The translations under genes were made by a program, and so were the position numbers. A stretch of 13,214 nt of DNA from an uncultured Saprospiraceae bacterium (GTDB taxonomy: Bacteria > Bacteroidota > Bacteroidia > Chitinophagales > Saprospiraceae): the NCBI GenBank assembly GCA_937959095.1, contig CALGLY010000156.1, forward strand, positions 1 to 13,214, in the 5' to 3' direction. This document shows positions 7,918 through 13,214 of the stretch, one piece after another (within the stretch, counting starts at the first letter, position 1; the number at the start of each line of letters is the position of its first letter). A model generated the notes under the pieces. The model was given only the letters and a program-made list of their open reading frames with translations, was not told where the DNA came from and made no database searches.

Positions 7918-9402
7918 ATGGATAAAAAACAAACAAATAAATCCCGCAGGGGATTCCTCAAAAATAGTGCCATGATGGGCAGCGGACTAATCATAGTACC
8001 GCGCCATGTCTTAGGTGGCAAGGGTTATACTGCGCCTAGTGATAGACTCCATCTTGCAGCGATTGGGGCTGGAGGTAAAGGAAATTCTGATATTCGAAAC
8101 GCCTATAATGACGGTGTAAATAAGGTCGTCGCGCTCTGTGATGTGGATATGAACCAGGCGAAAGACTCGATTAAGAAATTCAAGAAAGCAAAAGTATATA
8201 AGGACTTTCGGGTAATGCTAGAAGAGATGCGAAAGGATATTGATGCTGTCACCATTTCCACGCCCGACCACATCCATGGCGTAGCGGCTATGACTGCAAT
8301 GGAATTGGGGATGCACGTCTATGTACAGAAGCCACTGACACATAATATATATGAAGCGCGCCAACTGACGGAAGCCGCACGCAAACACAAAGTTGTGACG
8401 CAAATGGGGAATCAAGGCGCATCCAATCCGGGGCAAACGCTGATGATGGAATGGATGCAAAAGGGCTTAATCGGGACAGTACATACCGTTGAGGTTTGGA
8501 CGAATCGCCCAGTTTGGCCACAAGGCATTCCAGTACCAAAAGGACAGCCCCTACCCGACCACCTAAGCAAGAAAGATTGGGATTTATTCGTCGGGCCTGC
8601 CGAGTATGTAGATTATGATCCGCTTTATCATCCCTTCAAGTGGCGCGGTTGGTGGAACTTTGGCACAGGTGCCTTAGGCGATATGGGTTGCCACTTGATT
8701 GATCCGCCTTTCCGCGTATTGCAGTTGGGCTACCCTACCGAAGTGGAATGCAGCGTGGGGCAAATTTTCAAGCGCGATTGGACTCCAGAGCATATTCCAG
8801 AAGGTTGTCCGCCTTCTTCTAAGGTGCAAATAAAGTTTCCAAAAACCGCTATCAATGATAGTGAAATAATGCTCAATTGGTACGATGGCGGAATGCGTCC
8901 CTTCCACCCAGATGTGATTCCTGTAGAAGATTATCTAGGCGAACCTGGTAATAATAATGGGGTATTGATGATCGGGGATAAGGGCATCATTGCTTGTGGT
9001 ACGTATGGTAGAGATCCGAAACTGTATCGCAAAGGAGAAGAAACCCTCACGATGTCGGAGGAATATTTTGATTCTTTTGCCCACACAAAATTGCCTGAAT
9101 TTGGGCATCAAATCGCTTGGACGGAAGCTTGCAAAGCAGGTTTCGATAGCAAAGAACATAAAGCCCTCACCTCTTCTTTCGATTATGCTGGCCCACTCAA
9201 TGAGACGGTATTGATGGGCAATTTAGCAATTCGAAGTTATGCTTTGAAAAAAGAAAAATTAGATAAACAAGGCAGAAAACGAAGCGATTTTCATGGACGT
9301 AAAAAACTCCTTTGGGATGGCGAAAACATGAAAGTGACGAACTTCGAGGACGCAAATCAATTTGTGGGACGGACGTATCGGGATGGTTGGAAATTGATTT
9401 AG
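7918..9402 (+). CDS. Tat-exported Gfo/Idh/MocA family oxidoreductase
   Basis: This 494-residue protein belongs to the NAD(P)-dependent Gfo/Idh/MocA family, which oxidises or reduces sugars, inositols and related compounds. The N-terminus has a twin-arginine signal (SRRGFLK at 9-15, then a hydrophobic stretch to ~35), so the folded protein with its cofactor would be exported. The Rossmann loop is AIGAGGKG (48-55), with the acidic CDVD at the end of the second strand (74-77), and VQKPLTHN (136-143) replaces the usual EKP motif, keeping the catalytic-type Lys138. ATG 7918 is the natural start because the Tat motif follows at once. Such Tat-bearing members are common in Bacteroidota and Planctomycetota, often in glycan breakdown. 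Here it stands alone between two long inverted repeats with no sugar gene beside it, so the substrate is unknown. Confidence 0.92.
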   Translation: MDKKQTNKSRRGFLKNSAMMGSGLIIVPRHVLGGKGYTAPSDRLHLAAIGAGGKGNSDIRNAYNDGVNKVVALCDVDMNQAKDSIKKFKKAKVYKDFRVMLEEMRKDIDAVTISTPDHIHGVAAMTAMELGMHVYVQKPLTHNIYEARQLTEAARKHKVVTQMGNQGASNPGQTLMMEWMQKGLIGTVHTVEVWTNRPVWPQGIPVPKGQPLPDHLSKKDWDLFVGPAEYVDYDPLYHPFKWRGWWNFGTGALGDMGCHLIDPPFRVLQLGYPTEVECSVGQIFKRDWTPEHIPEGCPPSSKVQIKFPKTAINDSEIMLNWYDGGMRPFHPDVIPVEDYLGEPGNNNGVLMIGDKGIIACGTYGRDPKLYRKGEETLTMSEEYFDSFAHTKLPEFGHQIAWTEACKAGFDSKEHKALTSSFDYAGPLNETVLMGNLAIRSYALKKEKLDKQGRKRSDFHGRKKLLWDGENMKVTNFEDANQFVGRTYRDGWKLI

Positions 9403-9408
9403 GAGTAA

Positions 9409-9504
9409 TTTAGAAGAGAGAAGAGAGACCACTTCGTTGAGAGAGCAGAGATTAAATTTTGTCTCTATTCTCTCAACGAAGTGGTCTCTGCTCTCTCTTC
9501 TAAA
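9409..9504. repeat. 96-bp long inverted repeat between convergent genes
   Basis: Arms 9409-9444 and 9469-9504 are complementary over 36 bp with two adjacent mismatches; the core is ACCACTTCGTTGAGAGA and its complement. A further five pairs form inside (9447-9451 with 9462-9466). It fills nearly the whole gap between the oxidoreductase stop (9402) and the DUF2911 stop (9511). On the + strand A residues, not T, follow the stem, so it is not a classic intrinsic terminator in that direction. It could block read-through both ways or be a copy of a dispersed palindromic repeat. Confidence 0.85.
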
Positions 9505-9510
9505 AAAATA

Positions 9511-10599
9511 TTAATATTCAATCGGCACTTGCACCATCGTATTATCCCAAGCAATAACCATATGCACTTTCTTATCGCCTTTTTCTTGTAGTACGATTGC
9601 TAGTGCTTCCACCGTGCTAGGTGTCTTTTCTGTTGCTGCACTGAAGGTAGCTACGTTCTTAGAATCATCATGGTTGGCAGGTCCCCAAGTAGGTATATCC
9701 GTGTGAAGTACAAAATCCCATTTACCTTCATGCACTACAGCATGTATACCATAGCGGCCACGCTTCACGTCTTGTCCTCCGATTTTTACATCTTGGAAGA
9801 AGGTGATTTCTGTTGTTTCATTCGCGCCTATTCTCCAAGGCTCACCATACTTTATTAGCTTCCCGAAGATCGTTCTATCCTTCTTTTGTGGGCGGCTATA
9901 CACCACACGAATCTTAGGTGCAGATGCCTCAAAATCGGCTTCTTCCACATAGTTACGGTAACGAGAATTGGCAGGAAATTGCACCAAATCCATTGGACTT
10001 TTATCGTCGCCTTCCATAGTAGCAGGATTGAAATTGATAGGAAGTGCTACTTGTGTTCTGTCCCATGCGAATAGCATATTGCAGTTGGAATCATCCACTT
10101 TTTGAAAACCAATCGTGAACGATTCGCGGCTTTCTCCTACATGCTCCACAGGTACGCTTACCGATGCTACATCTTTCGATTGATCGCGGTTTTCATTTCC
10201 TGCGATGAAACGCTCCGTAGAGACTTTGATAACCCACATTGTAGGATGTACATCTGCAAATAGTGTATAGTAACCACGATTCAAAGTCGTTCCACCAATC
10301 TCAACAGCATCCGCAAAATATACTTCTACCGCTTCATTCGCGCCTAAACGCCATTCTTTTCCATAAGGCACTAAATCACCAAAAATAGTACGTCCTTTCA
10401 TTGTTGGGCGAGAGTACAAAGCACGAATTTGCAAATCCTTTTTGTCATCACCCATATAATTATTCCAAGCCGCTGATGCTGGATAAGTCGCGGCATCTAG
10501 CGCGCTTTTATCCATATCAGGAAATTTCAATTCTTGTGCCTGTAGGCTGCTTGCTACCATAAATAAGCAACATAAAGTGAAGGCAGTTTTAAAGTTCAT
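9511..10599 (-). CDS. Exported protein with two tandem DUF2911 domains
   Basis: A 362-residue protein with a Sec signal peptide (cleavage probably after SSLQAQ, ~22) and no lipobox, so it should be periplasmic or secreted. It is an internal duplication of the DUF2911 domain: IRALYSRPTMKGRTIFG (58-74) with YGKEWRLGANE (79-89) in the first copy, and IRVVYSRPQKKDRTIFG (230-246) with YGEPWRIGANE (251-261) in the second. Each copy continues through a GG-x6-RG-Y turn (101-110 and 273-283) and ends in an AWD-type strand (FAWDRTQVALPI near 177-188; IAWDNTMVQVPI near the C-terminus). DUF2911 proteins are frequent in Bacteroidota and have no established activity. The gene is divergent from the AraC-family gene with 121 bases between the starts, so that regulator is a candidate controller; this is inference from position only. 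Confidence 0.9.
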   Translation of the reverse strand: MNFKTAFTLCCLFMVASSLQAQELKFPDMDKSALDAATYPASAAWNNYMGDDKKDLQIRALYSRPTMKGRTIFGDLVPYGKEWRLGANEAVEVYFADAVEIGGTTLNRGYYTLFADVHPTMWVIKVSTERFIAGNENRDQSKDVASVSVPVEHVGESRESFTIGFQKVDDSNCNMLFAWDRTQVALPINFNPATMEGDDKSPMDLVQFPANSRYRNYVEEADFEASAPKIRVVYSRPQKKDRTIFGKLIKYGEPWRIGANETTEITFFQDVKIGGQDVKRGRYGIHAVVHEGKWDFVLHTDIPTWGPANHDDSKNVATFSAATEKTPSTVEALAIVLQEKGDKKVHMVIAWDNTMVQVPIEY

Positions 10600-10633
10600 C
10601 GTATATGATTTCGTTATTGAAAATAATGAAGGA

Positions 10634-10641
10634 TAAAGGTA
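10634..10641 (-). promoter_or_regulatory. Possible -7 box of the DUF2911 gene
   Basis: The minus strand reads TACCTTTA, seven of eight matches to TAnnTTTG, 34 bases before the ATG at 10599. The nearest TTTG upstream (10668-10665) is 23 bases away, a little too far, so the match is weak. Confidence 0.28.
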
Positions 10642-10662
10642 GAAAGAATCTATTTAATTTTG

Positions 10663-10693
10663 ACCAAAGTCCAAAGATTGACGTAGCTTTGGT
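10663..10693. promoter_or_regulatory. CCAAAG direct/inverted repeats in the divergent DUF2911-AraC control region
   Basis: CCAAAG occurs at 10664-10669 and again at 10671-10676 in direct orientation, and CTTTGG at 10687-10692 is its inverse. ACCAAAG (10663-10669) and CTTTGGT (10687-10693) form a seven-base inverted repeat with a 17-base gap. The site lies 28-58 bases before the AraC-family ATG and would overlap promoters in both directions. It might be an operator for that regulator, but no binding motif is known for it. Confidence 0.35.
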
Positions 10694-10720
10694 TTTGAAC
10701 CAGTTAGTTCGCCATTTGAT

Positions 10721-11596
10721 ATGAAAAATGATATTCCTACTATTTATCTCGACTCGGTGCAGGGCAAGGACTTTGGGTTTAAAGTCGCGCCAAATCGAGA
10801 AATTTTATTGAGTAAAAACCTCGACCACGACCCGTTTCGTCCGCATCGGATTCGGTTTTATGCTATCCTACTGATTTTGGAAGGCGAAGGGGTACATTAT
10901 ATAGACTTCAAAAAATATCCGTACCAAAAAGGGAGCATTATTTTCATCTCAAAAGAGCAAGTCCACGCCTTCGAGAAGAATATGGAGCGCGATGCGTTCT
11001 TTCTCCTATTCACCGAAGAATTTCTAGAACGAGGCAGTAATAATTCCAACCTGATGCAGCAACTGAGCCTTTATAATTATAACCTTTATCCGCCTGTCAT
11101 TAATCTGACGGAAGAGCAAACCAATTCTTTTGCAGCGCTTACCGAGTATATGCAATTCGAATCGGATGCGCCTGATGATTTATTGACAGAAGAAATTTTG
11201 CATTCTACCTTGCGTGTATTTTTGTGCATTGCCGAACGCATTCGGAAGGAAAACCGCAAACTTTCTTCTCGCTCTAAATACCATGAAGAATATGTGCAAT
11301 TTAAGAAACTACTTCAGACTCATATTTTGAAATCTCGCAAGGTGCAGTTTTATGCAGATGCACTCCTTATTTCTACTAAAAAGCTCAATCGCATCACACA
11401 GGAACTACTTGGACAATCCGCGAAGCAACACATCAATGATTTTCTGATTATAGAAATCAAACGCCTCCTTATGAATACCTCCTTGACGATTACAGAAATT
11501 GGCTACCAATCGGGCTTTGAGGAAACGACCAACTTTGTGAAGTACTTTAAGAAACTGACGGATATGCGCCCTTCGGAGTTTCGGGAGTTGTTTTGA
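10721..11596 (+). CDS. AraC-family transcriptional regulator
   Basis: A 291-residue DNA-binding regulator. Residues ~15-110 form a cupin-like sensing domain (GEGVHYIDFKKYPYQKGSIIF at ~55-75 is the typical beta-barrel turn region), ~150-200 is a helical linker, and ~195-291 is the AraC C-terminal domain. The first helix-turn-helix is ~212-231 (ADALLISTKKLNRITQELLG) and the second ~257-288 (ITEIGYQSGFEETTNFVKYF, then RPSEFR), with the conserved GF and P residues in place. Starting at ATG 10721 gives a complete domain set. It is transcribed away from the DUF2911 gene and shares its control region. The inducer is unknown; a small molecule, possibly a sugar or signal, would be usual. The family call is firm. 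Confidence 0.92.
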   Translation: MKNDIPTIYLDSVQGKDFGFKVAPNREILLSKNLDHDPFRPHRIRFYAILLILEGEGVHYIDFKKYPYQKGSIIFISKEQVHAFEKNMERDAFFLLFTEEFLERGSNNSNLMQQLSLYNYNLYPPVINLTEEQTNSFAALTEYMQFESDAPDDLLTEEILHSTLRVFLCIAERIRKENRKLSSRSKYHEEYVQFKKLLQTHILKSRKVQFYADALLISTKKLNRITQELLGQSAKQHINDFLIIEIKRLLMNTSLTITEIGYQSGFEETTNFVKYFKKLTDMRPSEFRELF

Positions 11597-11646
11597 GGGA
11601 TGTAAATTGCCTAAAACGTAGATTTTCTAGCTGAAAATGAAAATAA

Positions 11647-11678
11647 ATTGCAAAGCTTCTATCTTCGGCTTAACTTTG
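11647..11678 (+). promoter_or_regulatory. Bacteroidota-type promoter for the gene at 11693
   Basis: ATTG at 11647-11650, a 20-base spacer, then TAACTTTG at 11671-11678, an exact match to TAnnTTTG. The expected transcription start (~11685) lies just before ATG 11693, so a TTG start proposed at 11648 cannot be transcribed from it. This is the best promoter match in the window. Confidence 0.7.
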
Positions 11679-11683
11679 TAGTA

Positions 11684-11689
11684 AAAGGA
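11684..11689 (+). promoter_or_regulatory. Ribosome binding site deciding the start at 11693
   Basis: AAAAGGA-like purine run ending three to four bases before ATG 11693, unusual here because most starts in this window lack a recognisable Shine-Dalgarno sequence. It supports the shorter protein. Confidence 0.5.
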
Positions 11690-11692
11690 ATT

Positions 11693-12283
11693 ATGGGATA
11701 TAGCAATTATAAGAACTTGCGAAAAGTAGTGGATACGTTTGATATAAAAGTGAAGCAAAAAAAGCTTTTTGATAAAATTCAAGCCGTAGAACCTTCTGAG
11801 TGGTTACTCAAGAGTCTTGAAATTGCAAGTGCTAATCCATTATCTAATGAAAAAGTAAAATCAGAGCGTGTCATATCTCCTATTTTATCCGAAGTACACC
11901 AACGCCATAAGCATCATACGACTTTGTTTTCTGGCGAAGAACTCAATATAAAACCCGAACTAGACCTCAATGGTGCTTGTGATTTCTTCTTTGCAGGTGT
12001 CCCCAATGCTTATTTATTAGAAACGCCAATTGTTGCACTTACCGAAGCGAAAGATGAGGACATGGACTATGGCATTGCCCAATGTACTGCACAGATGATA
12101 GCCGCCCAACTATTTAATGAACAAGCAGGAACACCCACAACTGTAATTTGGGGCTGTGCTACCACAGCAGATAGTTGGAAGTTTTTACGTTTAGAGGATA
12201 ACCAATTGCTAGTTGATGAAAGTACGTATTCTATTACTAAACTAGAAGAATTGCTTGGTGTGTTTGAGGTGATTTTGAATTGA
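11693..12283 (+). CDS. Conserved protein of unknown function, PD-(D/E)XK nuclease-like core
   Basis: A 196-residue cytoplasmic protein with no signal or membrane segment. I recognise its type from uncharacterised proteins in Cyanobacteria and Bacteroidota (MGYSNYKNL start; SERVISPIL and CTAQMIAAQLFN segments), but no function is known to me. The central part has the order expected of a PD-(D/E)XK fold: Glu66, then PELDLNGACDFF with Asp91 and Asp97, then VALTEAKDED with Glu118 and Lys120 (ExK), then GIAQCTAQM with Gln130. That points to a nuclease-like core that could cut nucleic acid or only bind it; this is inference from motif order. The start at ATG 11693 is preferred over TTG 11648 because a strong promoter lies between them and AAAGGA sits just upstream. 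It is a single-gene unit, ending 38 bases from the convergent HNH gene. Confidence 0.75.
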   Translation: MGYSNYKNLRKVVDTFDIKVKQKKLFDKIQAVEPSEWLLKSLEIASANPLSNEKVKSERVISPILSEVHQRHKHHTTLFSGEELNIKPELDLNGACDFFFAGVPNAYLLETPIVALTEAKDEDMDYGIAQCTAQMIAAQLFNEQAGTPTTVIWGCATTADSWKFLRLEDNQLLVDESTYSITKLEELLGVFEVILN

Positions 12284-12321
12284 TTTATTAATTTAGTTTC
12301 TATAAACAGTTACCTCCTACT

Positions 12322-13214
12322 TTAATCCTCCAACTGCCGCAGTAAGTCACTCGTCAATTTAGACAGGGGACGCTTCGAAAAATTAGATTCATCAGTATAA
12401 TTAGAATGCACAATACGCTCCAAATCTTCGAGAGAAGAAAACACACTTCCTTCATACATTCGATATAAACTTTTCAAATAATCATCATTATACGCATATT
12501 TTCTTTGGATGATTTCTAATGCAATGTCTTTGTGGTTAGTATCATAGCGGTCTTTTAGCTGAAATATTTCAATATGCTTTTTAATTCGTTCTTGCCATTT
12601 ATGTTGCTTTTTTGTAGTAAGAATTTCTAATGAATTAGGTTTATAGTAAAAGTTGCTATCCTTGATTTGAAATTCAAAATCAAGAAGTCCATCTATTCTT
12701 GAATCATAGGGATTGATAATCAAATTATCTTCATTTGTATTACAATCATTTGATTTCAGATGATTGCAACTAGAACAAGATGGGACTAAATTGTAAAAAG
12801 AAATCGCTAAAAATGGATATTTCTCTTTAGGAAAAAAGTGATCTATCTGATAAGTCGTTCTACCTACTTTGTCGATATTGAAAATGAAATATTGATTACA
12901 ATAAGGACAAACAGAAATCTCTAAATTATCCACAAGTATTCCTGAGTGATAGTCTTTGCTATGATTTATAGGTCTAAAGTGATTACTGTAAACATTTTTG
13001 AACTCGGTAAAATCTGGACGCTTATTCTTTTCAATTTTCCACCAGATCCTAACTAATTGTTCTAATTTCTGAGGAGTTCCAGACAAGATATTCATTAGAC
13101 TTTCATCTTCTCCAAAAAAAGACTTCACTCTATCGTTCCAATCTATTCCTGTTGCACTCTCCAAATAGTCACTAATAAATTTACAATGTAGTAATACAAA
13201 TTCTTCTAATCTAT
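12322..13214 (-). CDS. HNH endonuclease with CxxC zinc ribbon (5' end missing)
   Basis: The minus-strand frame is open to the window edge; upstream of the TTG at 13164 it still reads protein-like (RLEEFVLLHCKFISDYLE), so the true start is beyond 13214 and about 297 residues are visible. The HNH core is intact: CPYC (12909-12898), the catalytic Asp-His of QIDHFFPKEKYPF (His codon 12840-12838), Asn in FYNLVPSC, and the second zinc pair CSSCN (12777-12766) followed by HLKSN. Such zinc-ribbon HNH proteins cut DNA or RNA, and related ones (PtuB of Septu, retron-linked HNH) act beside an ATPase in anti-phage defence. The N- and C-terminal helical regions are not recognised. Any partner would be upstream, outside the window. 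The gene is markedly AT-rich: two sampled 60-base rows have 15 and 17 G+C, against 30 and 33 in the oxidoreductase gene, suggesting transfer. The nuclease call is firm, the defence role is not. Confidence 0.87.
   Translation of the reverse strand, partial: RLEEFVLLHCKFISDYLESATGIDWNDRVKSFFGEDESLMNILSGTPQKLEQLVRIWWKIEKNKRPDFTEFKNVYSNHFRPINHSKDYHSGILVDNLEISVCPYCNQYFIFNIDKVGRTTYQIDHFFPKEKYPFLAISFYNLVPSCSSCNHLKSNDCNTNEDNLIINPYDSRIDGLLDFEFQIKDSNFYYKPNSLEILTTKKQHKWQERIKKHIEIFQLKDRYDTNHKDIALEIIQRKYAYNDDYLKSLYRMYEGSVFSSLEDLERIVHSNYTDESNFSKRPLSKLTSDLLRQLED

Noticed and set aside
12322..13214. Complete Septu or retron system
   Set aside because: Only an HNH protein is visible; no ATPase, reverse transcriptase or ncRNA is in the window, so no named system can be claimed.

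Overview
The window looks like a chromosomal segment of a member of the Bacteroidota. The evidence is a secreted protease ending in a type IX secretion (T9SS) C-terminal sorting domain, an OmpA-like protein with thrombospondin type 3 (TSP3) calcium repeats, a tandem DUF2911 protein, a Tat-exported Gfo/Idh/MocA oxidoreductase, and promoters that fit the Bacteroidota TTTG-N19/20-TAnnTTTG pattern. Start sites mostly lack strong Shine-Dalgarno sequences, as is usual in this phylum. The genus cannot be fixed from the sequence; a Saprospiria- or Cytophagia-like marine or freshwater bacterium is a reasonable guess.

Layout. 1-969 (+): 3' part of an OmpA/TSP3 outer-membrane protein, followed by two hairpins, the second a good intrinsic terminator. 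1303-4305 (+): secreted subtilisin-like (S8) protease with PKD and T9SS domains. 4411-5586 (+): lipoprotein di-haem cytochrome c peroxidase, closed by a very strong terminator. 5689-6885 (+): OppC/YejE-like ABC permease with an unusual internal insertion. 6946-7701 (-): hisF, away from any other histidine gene. 7786-7889: a long perfect inverted repeat. 7918-9402 (+): Tat-signal Gfo/Idh/MocA oxidoreductase. 9409-9504: a second long inverted repeat. 9511-10599 (-): exported protein with two DUF2911 domains. 10721-11596 (+): AraC-family regulator, divergent from it. 11693-12283 (+): conserved protein of unknown function with a PD-(D/E)XK-nuclease-like core and its own recognisable promoter. 12322-13214 (-): a zinc-ribbon HNH endonuclease whose 5' end runs off the window and whose base composition is much more AT-rich than the rest.

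How the parts relate. Most genes are single transcription units with their own promoters or terminators; there is no long operon. The first three genes form a cell-envelope/secretome group (outer membrane, secreted, periplasmic lipoprotein). The middle part is metabolic and transport-related. The right end is accessory in character: two putative nuclease-fold proteins converge with only 38 bp between them, and the HNH gene resembles those found beside ATPases in anti-phage loci, but any partner would lie beyond position 13214. I see no complete new system inside the window. The items most worth a second look are the HNH gene, the two roughly 100-bp inverted repeats that bracket the oxidoreductase gene, and the insertion in the ABC permease.
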